From NCBI GenBank assembly GCA_020629815.1, contig JAHDCN010000018.1, positions 1 through 21,572 on the forward strand: a stretch of 21,572 nt of DNA. The letters are read 5' to 3'. The position numbers and the translations under genes were made by a program. The notes below the pieces were generated by a model, which saw only the letters and a list, made by a program, of their open reading frames with translations, did no database searches and was not told the DNA's origin. Below are positions 1 through 8,092 of this stretch, in pieces (position 1 is the first letter of the stretch; the number at the start of each line of letters is the position of its first letter). Source of the stretch: Verrucomicrobiota bacterium. Lineage in GTDB: Bacteria > Verrucomicrobiota > Verrucomicrobiia > Verrucomicrobiales > DEV007.

Positions 1-21
1 AGTCAGTGACCTAACCCTGTT
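1..21 (-). repeat. Unit of 22-nt repeat family (core AACAGGGTTAGGTC), cut by window edge
   Basis: Read on the minus strand, this stretch begins AACAGGGTTAGGTC and continues ACTGACT. It matches the units at 21356-21421 near the other end of the window. It starts 8 nt after the TAG stop of the gene at 30-809, so it lies in that gene's 3' untranslated region, in the same orientation relative to the transcript as the right-hand array. Further units may lie beyond the window edge. Function unknown. Its palindromic part (GTCAGTGAC, 2-10) could be a protein site or part of an RNA fold. Confidence 0.6.
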
Positions 22-29
22 ATGTCTGA

Positions 30-809
30 CTAAAACGGATAGATGTAAGGCGGGATGTTTACCCCGTGCCCTTGATGAGCGAAGTTGATGCCTTCGGACT
101 CGCGGATTGCGGTCACCATGTTGTCGGTCAGTTCGATCGTGACTCGACCGTTTTCCACTTCGACATATTGCGTGGTAGGAACTACGCCACCAAACGCATC
201 CCGTGTCATCACTGTCTGGGGAACGCGCTCATAAGAAACATACTCCAGTGTATCGACACGTCCGGAAGCTTCGACTGAAGCACTTCGCAAATCCGGCGGA
301 CCGATCGATGCGACAACTTCTTCAAAGGTCATACCGAGGGCGACCTGCTCGTTTTCGATCAGTTCTTTGACAATGACGTAGCGATCATAGAATTTTTTCA
401 GCTTCGCCTCGAAATCGGGAGCTAAACCGGTGACGGCACCTTTGCTAACCCAGCCGGCGATTTGTCCCTGCTTAGCCTGGGCGCGGATGCGATAGGCTTT
501 GTCGCTGACCGCTAACAGGGTCGCATTCTGGTTTGGATTTACATTTCCGAGCCATCGACTGGCTTTGAGATTGGAATAAGCGGCTGTAGACTGGGTGACG
601 CGAACTTTCACTTCCTTCGCCATCATTTCTTCGAGGTAGATGGCACCATCCTCTTTCACCAGGTTACTGGACTCGCGGTCTTCTTTTTTCACTTTGGCGA
701 AGCCGGGTCGCCTCAATTGCGCATCAGCCGGTATAGTGGAAAGAAGAAACCCTGCGGCTATGCCGAGAGAAAACGCAGTCCGGAAAAGGACGATTCGCGT
801 GTTTTTCAT
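30..809 (-). CDS. Secreted SH3-like / BamE-like domain protein
   Basis: 259 aa with a clear N-terminal signal peptide (residues 1-30: basic start, hydrophobic stretch, then PADAQ), so it is probably periplasmic or surface-located. Residues ~66-128 look like a bacterial SH3-like domain: beta-rich, with an RVTQSTAAYSN motif and ending GWVSKGAV. Residues ~152-240 resemble a BamE/SmpA-type fold, with LGMTFEEVVASIGPP followed by a beta hairpin ending TAIRE. Function is not recognised. SH3-like domains often bind cell wall or protein ligands. It is the last gene of a minus-strand run after the RNase gene, 150 bp downstream of it, and probably has its own promoter. The ATG at 807-809 is the only start that keeps the signal peptide intact. 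No Shine-Dalgarno is visible. The gene is certain; the domain calls are by eye. Confidence 0.8.
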   Translation of the reverse strand: MKNTRIVLFRTAFSLGIAAGFLLSTIPADAQLRRPGFAKVKKEDRESSNLVKEDGAIYLEEMMAKEVKVRVTQSTAAYSNLKASRWLGNVNPNQNATLLAVSDKAYRIRAQAKQGQIAGWVSKGAVTGLAPDFEAKLKKFYDRYVIVKELIENEQVALGMTFEEVVASIGPPDLRSASVEASGRVDTLEYVSYERVPQTVMTRDAFGGVVPTTQYVEVENGRVTIELTDNMVTAIRESEGINFAHQGHGVNIPPYIYPF

Positions 810-872
810 AACAATGATGCGTGTAGTGGTTCGGTCGCGGGGGTTTTCCAGCCGTTGGACGGTTGGGTCGAA

Positions 873-902
873 ATGTTATGCGACAAAATAGTATTCTCTC
901 AA
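873..902 (-). promoter_or_regulatory. Possible sigma70-type promoter for the SH3-like gene
   Basis: On the minus strand, TTGAGA (897-902) and TAACAT (873-878) are separated by 18 nt. They match the sigma70 consensus at 5 of 6 and 4 of 6 positions. Transcription would begin roughly 55 nt upstream of the ATG at 809. The -35 overlaps a small stem-loop. Weak evidence, based on consensus matching only. Confidence 0.25.
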
Positions 903-918
903 TCCTTTTCAGGATCAA
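899..918 (-). terminator. Stem-loop with GAAA tetraloop downstream of the RNase gene
   Basis: On the minus strand TTGATCCT-GAAA-AGGATTGA forms an 8-bp stem (two G-U pairs) closed by a GNRA-type tetraloop, 41 nt after the stop of the RNase E/G gene. The following GAGAATACTATTTTG is only moderately U-rich. It could be a weak terminator or a 3'-end stabiliser. It is not a convincing intrinsic terminator. Confidence 0.3.
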
Positions 919-959
919 GCACTTCCTGCAATACATTGTAACTACAGAGCCTCCCCAAC

Positions 960-2585
960 CTACACTTTAATCTCACGCTTGGTCTTGGGATCGGCAATCA
1001 CCACCTGCTCCCGGTAAAAGGTCGCATCGCTGCGGAAGGTAAGACGTGCATTGTATCGGCGCTCCAGCTCCACGAACAGATCCCCATCCTCGGTGCGCAG
1101 ACGCTCCATCACATCCGGGTGAACAATCAGCAGCAATTCGTGGATGGTATCGCCGCTCTTAGCCAGAACAGTGCTGATCTGACGCTGCAGCTCCACACTC
1201 ATGGACTCGGCGGTTTTTACGACCCCACGGCCCTGACAGAAATGGCAGGGTTCGTTGACGGTGATGTTCAAGCTCTCATGCAAACGCTGACGGGTCATTT
1301 CCATCAGTCCCAATTGGGAGAGATGCAGAACCTGTGTCTTCGCCTTATCACTTCGGAGGTGATCTCTCATGGCACGATAGACGGCGTTTTGATCCTTCCG
1401 CCCGCGCATGTCGATAAAGTCCACCACAATCAAGCCGCCAATGTTCCGCAGTCGCAGTTGGCGAGCGACGGCCTCGGCAGCTTCAAGGTTGGTTTGCAGG
1501 ATCATTTTGTCCTGCGTCTTCGCACGACCGGTGTTCACATCGATAGCGATCAGAGCCTCGGTTTCATCAATCACGAGATAACCACCGCTCGGCAACCAAA
1601 CCTGACGGAAAAACGCGTCGTCGATCTGACGCTGAATCCCGAGCTTGTCGAAAATCGGCACAGGGTTCTGGTAGTAGCTGATCTTTTTCATCGATCGCCG
1701 TGAGATGATGGCAATCAGTTCCTTCATTCGGGCCACCGCATCCTGATCGTCACACAGGACTTCCTGGATATCGTCGGTGAGGAAATCCCGGACGGTTCGT
1801 TCAATCAGGTCCGGCTCGCGGAACACACACACCGGAGCTTTTCCGTTTGCCGCTTTTTCCTCTACCTTGCGCCATTCCTCAACCAGAATAGCCAGGTCGC
1901 GCACGAAATAGCGAACTTTCTGCCCCTGGGAAACGGTTCGCAGAATCACTCCCATACCCGCTGGAACGGTGAGTTTTTCCGCCATGATTTTGCGCAAGCG
2001 GGTCCGCTCTTTGGGGTCACCGATTTTCCGGGAAATACCGAGTTGGTCATTGCGCGGCATGAGCACCATGTAGCGCCCAGGCATAGAAATGTTGGTAGTG
2101 ATCCGAGGTCCTTTGGTGCCGATCGGTCCTTTGGTGACCTGCACAATTACCTCACTGCCCACGGGATACAATTTGGGGATATCCTTGGATTGAATTTTGG
2201 GCTTTTTCTTTTTCCGGCGCCGACGTTTGCCGCCGCCTTGATTATTCTGGCCGTCCTGATTTTTGTCTCCTTTTCCCTGACGATGAATTTCTTCGTGTTG
2301 GGAATCGAGCGCCTCGGGGATTGCATCCCAGAAGTGCAGGAAGGCGTTTTTCTCGAGCCCGATATCGACAAACATGGCGTTCAGGCCGGGCTCGATATTG
2401 CGGACGACGCCTTTGAAAATGGAGCCAACGATGTTCTCATCGTTTACCCGCTCCACGGTGTATTCTTCGAGCGACCCCTGCTCCAGTAGAGCGACACGGG
2501 TTTCGAGTTTTTCGCAGTTAATTACAATTTTATTTCCTTCTGCGAGTTTCTTTGGTCCAAAAAATTTTCTTATTTTTTTCAACAT
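960..2585 (-). CDS. rng: Ribonuclease E/G family endoribonuclease (RNase G-like)
   Basis: 541 aa. This family cuts single-stranded, often 5'-monophosphorylated RNA in rRNA maturation and mRNA decay. An S1-type RNA-binding region spans ~38-155. Visible landmarks are DKLGIQRQIDDAF (313-325) and the metal site IDVNTGRA (348-355, Asp349 and Asn351) with VVDFIDM (387-393, Asp389/Asp392). The Zn-link CHFC (Cys447, Cys450) lies in CHFCQGRG. There is no long C-terminal degradosome scaffold, so it is closer to RNase G (E. coli RNase G is 489 aa) than to RNase E. The odd part is a Gly/Gln-rich, strongly basic insert at ~103-133 (GGGKRRRRKKKKPK) inside the S1 region, which makes it longer than usual. 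It lies 163 bp downstream of mrdA. The ATG at 2583-2585 has no Shine-Dalgarno. Confidence 0.93.
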   Translation of the reverse strand: MLKKIRKFFGPKKLAEGNKIVINCEKLETRVALLEQGSLEEYTVERVNDENIVGSIFKGVVRNIEPGLNAMFVDIGLEKNAFLHFWDAIPEALDSQHEEIHRQGKGDKNQDGQNNQGGGKRRRRKKKKPKIQSKDIPKLYPVGSEVIVQVTKGPIGTKGPRITTNISMPGRYMVLMPRNDQLGISRKIGDPKERTRLRKIMAEKLTVPAGMGVILRTVSQGQKVRYFVRDLAILVEEWRKVEEKAANGKAPVCVFREPDLIERTVRDFLTDDIQEVLCDDQDAVARMKELIAIISRRSMKKISYYQNPVPIFDKLGIQRQIDDAFFRQVWLPSGGYLVIDETEALIAIDVNTGRAKTQDKMILQTNLEAAEAVARQLRLRNIGGLIVVDFIDMRGRKDQNAVYRAMRDHLRSDKAKTQVLHLSQLGLMEMTRQRLHESLNITVNEPCHFCQGRGVVKTAESMSVELQRQISTVLAKSGDTIHELLLIVHPDVMERLRTEDGDLFVELERRYNARLTFRSDATFYREQVVIADPKTKREIKV

Positions 2586-2675
2586 AGCATAGTTGGTTGG
2601 GGTGGTTCAGGGCAGAACCGGATTCACAGATAACGTTGACTGCGCCGACGCATTCGGTCGTGATTTCGCAGTCTT

Positions 2676-2693
2676 CTCCCGATCTGCCGGGAG
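2676..2693 (-). other. Perfect hairpin in the leader of the RNase E/G gene
   Basis: CTCCCG-GCAGAT-CGGGAG on the minus strand is a perfect 6-bp stem with a 6-nt loop, about 90 nt upstream of the RNase start. No U-run follows on the minus strand, so it is not an intrinsic terminator for mrdA. It would sit in the 5' leader of the RNase mRNA if transcription comes from mrdA or the gap. Confidence 0.45.
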
Positions 2694-2725
2694 CGCTTTT
2701 CGAATGAGGGTATGATGTCAGAATT

Positions 2726-2743
2726 CACTGAAAGCTGTCAGTG
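2726..2743 (-). other. Hairpin immediately after the mrdA stop codon
   Basis: CACTGA-CAGCTT-TCAGTG on the minus strand is a perfect 6-bp stem with a 6-nt loop, 5 nt after the TGA of mrdA. Outer ATGATG and CATCAT flanks could extend the pairing across asymmetric internal loops. No U-tract follows. It may be an mRNA-stabilising or processing structure. Confidence 0.4.
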
Positions 2744-2748
2744 TTGCA

Positions 2749-4995
2749 TCATCTTCCCTGGTTCTGCCTAAGTCGATCAATCACGTTTTGAAAGGGTTGA
2801 AATCTTGATGGTTGCTGCGTATTCCCATCGCCAACTCGGCCTCGGGAATCCGCCTCCTGTCTAATAGTAGGTTGGTTTAAATTTTGTATTGGTGTTACTT
2901 CGCGCTTCTTCAGCGAAGGGGGGACAAATTCCTGAACATCGACTGCTGATTCTTCTTCTGATTCAGCTCTGAGAGCGGGAGAATTTGCCAGATTCTCTGC
3001 GACCAAAGTCGGCGCACCAGCCACAGCGAGTAATGCCTCTGATTCAGAAAACGACGTTTGCCTGATCATATTGCGATGCCCGACGGCCTCCGGCAATGAG
3101 ACTACCTCGTAGCGCATCCCATCCTCAATGGCAACGTAGTTCTCAATGATATTTTTGGCAATCGGGGAAGCGGCTCCACCTCCGGAATAGCCATTTTCCA
3201 CGAAAACACAAACCGCGATCTCAGGATTCTCGTAAGGAGCAAAAGCAATAAACCATGCGTTACTGACGTTTTTCACACTGGTCTGCGCTGTTCCAGTCTT
3301 GCCGGAAATAGTCGTCATACTGGAGGATGCCCGGCCCGCGGTTCCTCCGCTCTCATTGACAACCCGACGCATCCCTTTCTTAATCAACTCTAACTGGCTG
3401 GCTGTGACGCCTTCCTTCGTAAGGTCGTGGCGAATTTCGGGAGGTTCCTCCATCACAACCTCCCCATCTTTCTCCATCACTTTCTTGATAATGCGAGGCT
3501 GATATACTTTGCCTCCATTTACGATCGAGGCTGTGCACCAAGCCATCTGCAAAGGAGAACATTCGGTCGCCCCCTGCCCGATCGCTACCAGCGCGGTAAA
3601 GGCATCACTCCAAAGTGCTCCCTGCTGACGCAACCACTCCGGATTGGGAATATTTCCGGGATTTTCCCCGGTGATCCGAATCCCGGTTTTGCGCCCGAGC
3701 CCGAGCAAACCGGTCATTTGCTGAATATTGCGAATCCCGGTGTGATTGGCGTAGCGATAAAAATAACCATTGCAGCTGCGCTTAATCGCATTGCTCAAAT
3801 CAATCGAGCCATGATTCGGATGCCAGCATTTCATGAACTTCCGACCGTAGCGAGCACCACCGCCACAGCTGAAACGATATTTCCACGTATTGGAAAGACA
3901 ACCTGCCAGGGCAATAGGAATTTTACAGGTGGATCCTGGAGAATACGGATTCACCGCCCGGTTGAACATCGGGCTGGTCTGGTCACCGGTATATCTTTTC
4001 CAGTCAGCGGAACTGACATTCGGAATAAATACATTCGGATTGAACGAAGGCACCGACGCCATCGAAAGAATGTCTCCATTCTGCGGATTGATCGCCACCG
4101 CAGCTCCCCTTCCGATTTTCCGAAGAGCCTTCTCGGTCACGTATTGGAGTCGTGCATCGATGGTCAGATAAACATCCGATCCGGGCTGAGGATCCGTACG
4201 GCTCTGCTCACCTACAAATTTCCCTTTCTCGTCTTTCTCAATCACCAGCTTCCCAGGTTTGCCCTGCAAATAGCTGTCCATCGTCGCCTCAACCCCTTGC
4301 ACTCCATAGTCATCGCCGACGTAGTAGTTGAACTGGCGCTTTTTATCCTCGGGGACCTGATCATTGTCCGCCAGATTCATGTAACCAAGAAAGTGACAAC
4401 CAAGCGAGTCGTAAATATAACGGCGACGTCCGGTTCGCGTTACCGTAACTCCGGGAATACCCAGATTATTCTCCGCAAACCGGGCAAACTCTTGAAAACT
4501 CAGATCCCGGCGATAGGTAAAAGGCACATAGCCGCGGGTTGCCCGGTAGTGAACCTTCATCGAACTGGCGCTGTAGTCCGCCAGCAATCCCAGATCACCC
4601 AATCCCGGGAAAACGGTTTTTTCTACGATCTTGATGATGTCGGTTTCAGTCCGTTTCTCGCGCTGGCTGTAACGGTCGAATCGTTCCCACTCGACTTCCG
4701 GAAGTGAGTCACCAGCTTCGAGGAAATCCTTTTTGTAGGCACTGACAATTTCGCGAAGATCGAAGTGTAGTTCGTAATTCGGAGTGCTGTCCACGAGGGT
4801 CAAACCGTTCCGGTCTTTGATCTCCCCTCTAATCCCGGGAATCCGAATCGACTCCAACTTTCTTCCCGGCAAGCGCTCGGTGTAGTATTTGGATTCATTC
4901 ACCTGAATCTGGTACAAACGCGACACCAGAACGCCGAAGCCCACCATTACCAGAATGGCGAGCAGATACAGTCGGAGGCGAAAGTGTGATACCAT
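2749..4995 (-). CDS. mrdA: Penicillin-binding protein 2 (class B, elongasome transpeptidase)
   Basis: 748 aa. Cross-links peptidoglycan during side-wall growth, with RodA and the MreBCD scaffold. One membrane helix (9-26) is followed by a PBP-dimer pedestal (~40-265) and a transpeptidase domain (~295-620). All three catalytic motifs are present: STCK (nucleophile Ser355, Lys358), SCN (Ser407-Asn409) and KTGT (Lys566-Thr569). Cys377, Cys390, His392 and His395 lie before the SxN motif, the region where PBP2 enzymes can bind zinc. The protein carries a ~125-residue, Glu/Gln-rich, probably disordered tail (625-748), so it is longer than the ~630 aa usual for PBP2. It starts 15 nt after the mreD stop, in the same operon. 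rodA does not follow; the next gene is the RNase. The ATG at 4993-4995 leads straight into the membrane segment. Confidence 0.95.
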   Translation of the reverse strand: MVSHFRLRLYLLAILVMVGFGVLVSRLYQIQVNESKYYTERLPGRKLESIRIPGIRGEIKDRNGLTLVDSTPNYELHFDLREIVSAYKKDFLEAGDSLPEVEWERFDRYSQREKRTETDIIKIVEKTVFPGLGDLGLLADYSASSMKVHYRATRGYVPFTYRRDLSFQEFARFAENNLGIPGVTVTRTGRRRYIYDSLGCHFLGYMNLADNDQVPEDKKRQFNYYVGDDYGVQGVEATMDSYLQGKPGKLVIEKDEKGKFVGEQSRTDPQPGSDVYLTIDARLQYVTEKALRKIGRGAAVAINPQNGDILSMASVPSFNPNVFIPNVSSADWKRYTGDQTSPMFNRAVNPYSPGSTCKIPIALAGCLSNTWKYRFSCGGGARYGRKFMKCWHPNHGSIDLSNAIKRSCNGYFYRYANHTGIRNIQQMTGLLGLGRKTGIRITGENPGNIPNPEWLRQQGALWSDAFTALVAIGQGATECSPLQMAWCTASIVNGGKVYQPRIIKKVMEKDGEVVMEEPPEIRHDLTKEGVTASQLELIKKGMRRVVNESGGTAGRASSSMTTISGKTGTAQTSVKNVSNAWFIAFAPYENPEIAVCVFVENGYSGGGAASPIAKNIIENYVAIEDGMRYEVVSLPEAVGHRNMIRQTSFSESEALLAVAGAPTLVAENLANSPALRAESEEESAVDVQEFVPPSLKKREVTPIQNLNQPTIRQEADSRGRVGDGNTQQPSRFQPFQNVIDRLRQNQGR

Positions 4996-5010
4996 GAAGG
5001 TGGGGATACT

Positions 5011-5595
5011 CTAGGTCTCGAAAGTGTATTTCCGGGTGATTCCGGTCAGTTGAATTTTGTAGCCAACCATTTGTGCCAGCTTGCTCAACAATAGCAGAAG
5101 AAACGGGGAAGCGGCAGTGGAAAACAACCCGGTTACCAAAATTTTCCACCAGAGCTCGTAGGGAAAATCCAGCCCACCCCGGTGGAAACTGATCACCAGG
5201 TATTCGATCAGGATGCTGAGCGCGGTTGCAAACCCAATTAGGAACACAGGCAACTCCCAGCGTCCGCGACGAAATAGTGGGCGCACACCCTGAATAAAAG
5301 CCCCCAAAAGCCCGAAAATGAAAATCGTAAAACCAAATGGCAATTCGACCTGACCGGAAGAGACCCCGGCTTCATTAATTGCCTGAACCGGAACGTGATA
5401 GCGAGCATCCCAGATAAAGCCGCAAACCAAGGCAAACAGAAGCATCACAGGAAAAGGAACCGATACCGCTGCACAGTAAAATGCTGTGTGCACCAGAAGA
5501 AACCGGGCGTAGTAGGCCCAGGCGAAGAAAGGGATAAACTCCTGCAAGAAAAAGGAGCCCGCTAACATTGCTGCGACCAGAAAAAAGAAAATCAT
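5011..5595 (-). CDS. mreD: Rod shape-determining protein MreD
   Basis: 194 aa, very hydrophobic, with about five or six membrane segments (roughly 1-22, 32-63, 86-104, 113-135 and 150-173). This matches the small multi-pass MreD family, which links MreC to the elongasome. Sequence conservation in MreD is low, so the call rests on size, topology and position: directly after mreC and before mrdA. Its ATG overlaps the mreC TGA by 4 nt (ATGA), which suggests coupled translation. The C-terminal ~20 residues are soluble and basic. Confidence 0.88.
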   Translation of the reverse strand: MIFFFLVAAMLAGSFFLQEFIPFFAWAYYARFLLVHTAFYCAAVSVPFPVMLLFALVCGFIWDARYHVPVQAINEAGVSSGQVELPFGFTIFIFGLLGAFIQGVRPLFRRGRWELPVFLIGFATALSILIEYLVISFHRGGLDFPYELWWKILVTGLFSTAASPFLLLLLSKLAQMVGYKIQLTGITRKYTFET

Positions 5596-6485
5596 TGCCC
5601 GTTTTCCGGTTTGGGAACCGCCTGCACTTCCGAGGCGTCGGTCGTTCCCGGTGCCTCAGCTTCCTCAACGATATCAGGCCGGATCACAAACACGTCTTTG
5701 AGTGAGTCAAAATCAACAATCGGCCGAATCACCGCTTCAGCATCAATCACTCCGACATCGTAGCGCTGAACTTCGCCCAGGATCAGGTCAGGTGGAAAAA
5801 GCCCTCCTGAACCGGAACTCACTATCAACTGCCCCGGCTGAGCATCTGCCTCTTTCGATAAGTAGCGCAGTTTCAATTCCGGCAGATTTTTCAACATCCC
5901 CCGCTGCCCTGAGAGAATCCCCTGCTCCGGGGTATTCATTAGTTTCGCAGAGACCTGACACATTTCGTCTGTGAGCAGGAGAACAACAGCCGTATTGTCA
6001 CCACGAACTTCCGAGACCTTTCCAATCAGCGCTGCATCATCACCGGCAGGAACAATGACCGGGCTGTCAGGTTTCACGTTGTCGTTTTCCCCCTTATCAA
6101 TGATCAGCGTATTGTACCAGGTAGAGGGCTTTCGGCTCATTACCCTCGCAGCAATCAGGGACTGCGGAGCTCGTTCCTTATAAAGCAAGGCCTGCCGCAG
6201 GGAGTTATTCTCATAGATCAACTCATCCATTTGCAGCACCTCGAGACGCAGACGATCACGGTCACGTTCCGCAAACTCCAGACGCTCCTTCATCTCGGCT
6301 ACGCTAATGGCATCCTCTTCTTCCCCGGCGATAAAATCCTTAATACCGTCCCCGCTTTTCGTAACCGGCTCAAACAGAGACATCGCCCCCCTTTGAATCC
6401 GATCCACAGCATCTGGACTAAACATAGTAATCCACACGAGAACGCCGATAAAAATCAGCAGGAAGACTACGTTCAGCCGACTCAT
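5592..6485 (-). CDS. mreC: Rod shape-determining protein MreC
   Basis: 297 aa. MreC is a bitopic inner-membrane protein whose periplasmic part organises PBP2 and the rest of the elongasome. The sequence shows one N-terminal membrane helix (5-21), a charged coiled coil (~60-105, rich in Glu, Arg and Leu heptads) and the double beta-barrel domain (~108-272). The family signature GSGGLFPPDLILGEV lies at ~225-239. An acidic, Pro/Ala-rich tail (272-297) is probably disordered. It starts 51 nt downstream of the mreB stop with no Shine-Dalgarno and overlaps mreD by 4 nt. Confidence 0.94.
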   Translation of the reverse strand: MSRLNVVFLLIFIGVLVWITMFSPDAVDRIQRGAMSLFEPVTKSGDGIKDFIAGEEEDAISVAEMKERLEFAERDRDRLRLEVLQMDELIYENNSLRQALLYKERAPQSLIAARVMSRKPSTWYNTLIIDKGENDNVKPDSPVIVPAGDDAALIGKVSEVRGDNTAVVLLLTDEMCQVSAKLMNTPEQGILSGQRGMLKNLPELKLRYLSKEADAQPGQLIVSSGSGGLFPPDLILGEVQRYDVGVIDAEAVIRPIVDFDSLKDVFVIRPDIVEEAEAPGTTDASEVQAVPKPENGQ

Positions 6486-6536
6486 TTCTGTGGCAACTGG
6501 CAGGGTGGATTAGTGGAGGGTGACAAGAGAAACCGG

Positions 6537-7565
6537 TTAACGCCCCGGATTGGAAACCTTCTTCAGGAAGTCCAACTCGTCCAGCACCTTACCACAACCT
6601 TCCGCGACTGCACTCAATGGATCATCGGCCACATGGACAGGAAGACCGGTTTCTTCAGAAATTAATTTATCCATCCCCTTCAACAGAGCACCGCCCCCGG
6701 CCAAAAGAATACCGCGATCTACCAAATCACCGGAAAGCTCAGGCGGACAACGCTCCAGAGTCACCCGGACCGAGTCGACAATCACATTCAAGGGATCCAT
6801 CATCGCCTCGCGAATCTCAGCGGAAGTAATGGTAATAGTTTTCGGTAATCCGGCGACCAAATCTCTTCCCTTCACTTCCACTGACGTTTCCTTGGACTGA
6901 GGAAAAGCAGAACCCATGCGAATCTTCATCTCTTCCGCGGTTCGCTCTCCAATCATCAGATTGTAGGCGCGGCGCATGTATTGAATGATCGATTCATCGA
7001 GTTCATCCCCTGCCACGCGGACACTTCGGCTGTAAACGATTCCCGACAGCGCAATGATCGCTACTTCGGTTGTGCCGCCGCCGATATCAACAATCATATT
7101 GGCCGCAGCTTCCTGAACCGGCAATCCAACACCAATCGCAGCTGCCATTGGTTCCTCAATCAAATGAACCTCACGGGCACCGGCTGCCATCGCAGACTCG
7201 CGCACCGCACGCTTCTCGACCTCGGTAATTCCGGAAGGAACCGCGATCACAATCCGGGGCGTAATACCGCGTCGTCTACCGTGAACCTTGCGAACAAAAT
7301 GTTGCAGCATCGCCTCGGTCACCTCGTAATCTGCGATCACCCCGTCCTTCAAAGGTCGAATCGCCACAATATTGCCCGGGGTTCTTCCGAGCATGCGCTT
7401 GGCATCATCGCCCACCGCTAAAACCAGATTGGTTCCCGATTTGACTGCTACCACCGAAGGCTCCCTAAGCACAATCCCTTGATCCTTAACGTATACCAAC
7501 GTATTCGCCGTTCCCAGATCGACGCCAATATCACTGGAGAAAAAACCAAAAAGCTTACCTATCAT
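6537..7565 (-). CDS. mreB: Rod shape-determining actin homologue MreB
   Basis: 342 aa, the usual MreB length. MreB forms ATP-dependent membrane-bound filaments that position cell-wall synthesis. Actin-family motifs are clear: phosphate-1 DLGTANT (16-22), [16 protein letters not shown] (110-125), [11 protein letters not shown] (135-145), phosphate-2 DIGGGTTEV (160-168) and the adenosine motif [13 protein letters not shown] near the C terminus. The N terminus [14 protein letters not shown] is amphipathic and suits membrane binding. It is the first gene of the mre run, facing an AT-rich divergent region. The only Shine-Dalgarno candidate, AGGAT, lies 11 nt before the ATG, which is long. Confidence 0.97.
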   Translation of the reverse strand: MIGKLFGFFSSDIGVDLGTANTLVYVKDQGIVLREPSVVAVKSGTNLVLAVGDDAKRMLGRTPGNIVAIRPLKDGVIADYEVTEAMLQHFVRKVHGRRRGITPRIVIAVPSGITEVEKRAVRESAMAAGAREVHLIEEPMAAAIGVGLPVQEAAANMIVDIGGGTTEVAIIALSGIVYSRSVRVAGDELDESIIQYMRRAYNLMIGERTAEEMKIRMGSAFPQSKETSVEVKGRDLVAGLPKTITITSAEIREAMMDPLNVIVDSVRVTLERCPPELSGDLVDRGILLAGGGALLKGMDKLISEETGLPVHVADDPLSAVAEGCGKVLDELDFLKKVSNPGR

Positions 7566-7756
7566 TGAAAAAATTTATCCTAAACAGAATTGCTGACCTA
7601 GTAGACCCCCATTTTACCATGGAGGCCACTATTTTCCACTTCATTGCTTATATTTTTTAAAAAATAAAAGAAAGTTAACTAATTTTTAACCTGCTTGTGA
7701 ATTTTAGAGAAGTTTCTGATTTTTTGGCAATAGTAAAACCTGTGAGCCTCTACGAT
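7566..7756. promoter_or_regulatory. AT-rich divergent region between mreB and the YkgJ-like gene, with a 16-bp palindrome
   Basis: This is the most AT-rich stretch of the window and must hold the mreB promoter and that of the YkgJ-like gene. It contains a perfect 16-bp palindrome, TATTTTTTAAAAAATA (7651-7666), and AGTTAACT (7673-7680). A possible minus-strand -10 for mreB is TAAAAT (7612-7617, read on the minus strand), with a poor -35 (TGGAAA) 16 nt further upstream. The AT content and palindrome could be a promoter UP element or a nucleoid-protein site. No gene is seen here, although an open frame runs from a GTG at 7697 into the next gene. Confidence 0.5.
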
Positions 7757-8092
7757 ATGGAACCCGGCACGTACTACCAGTGCCAGCGCTGCGCTAACTG
7801 CTGCCGCTGGCCGGGGGAGGTTCCGGTTTCGGATGAGGAGCTACAGCGCATTGCTGACTATCTGGAAATGCCGCTTTATGACTTCGTCGCCAAACACACC
7901 GACCTGCGGCTGAACAGGACCGGCCTGACTCTGAAAGAGAAACCAAACGGAGAGTGCGAGTTTCTCGATGGCAATGAGTGCACAATCAATCCGGTCAAAC
8001 CCATCCAGTGCGCCGGATTTCCCAATGAATGGAACTTCAAGGGCTGGCGGGAAAGTTGCGAGGCAATCCCTCTCCCGGAAAAACCTGACTGA
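7757..8092 (+). CDS. YkgJ-family Cys-cluster protein (putative Zn/Fe-chelating)
   Basis: 111 aa from the ATG at 7757. The CxxCxxCC cluster (Cys9, Cys12, Cys15, Cys16 in CQRCANCC) and later Cys67, Cys75, Cys85 (IQCAGFP) and Cys101 match the YkgJ/UPF0153 pattern, thought to chelate zinc or an Fe-S cluster. The biochemical role is unknown. An in-frame GTG at 7697 would add 20 residues, but those codons are AT-rich (AGA, ATA, GTA) unlike the rest of the gene, so I prefer the ATG. GTG 7742 is another option. The stop abuts the convergent arsC stop with no gap. Confidence 0.82.
   Translation: MEPGTYYQCQRCANCCRWPGEVPVSDEELQRIADYLEMPLYDFVAKHTDLRLNRTGLTLKEKPNGECEFLDGNECTINPVKPIQCAGFPNEWNFKGWRESCEAIPLPEKPD

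Noticed and set aside
2676..2693. Plus-strand intrinsic terminator (hairpin followed by CGCTTTT)
   Set aside because: No plus-strand gene lies upstream for several kb, and the T-run is only four bases; more likely a leader hairpin of the minus-strand gene.
3427..4707. 426-residue open frame on the plus strand opposite mrdA
   Set aside because: It lies fully antisense to PBP2, whose three catalytic motifs are intact; the translation has no recognisable domain and looks like a shadow frame.
7697..7756. GTG 7697 as start of the YkgJ-like protein
   Set aside because: The 20 extra codons are AT-rich like the adjacent promoter region and unlike the gene body; kept as an alternative in the annotation.
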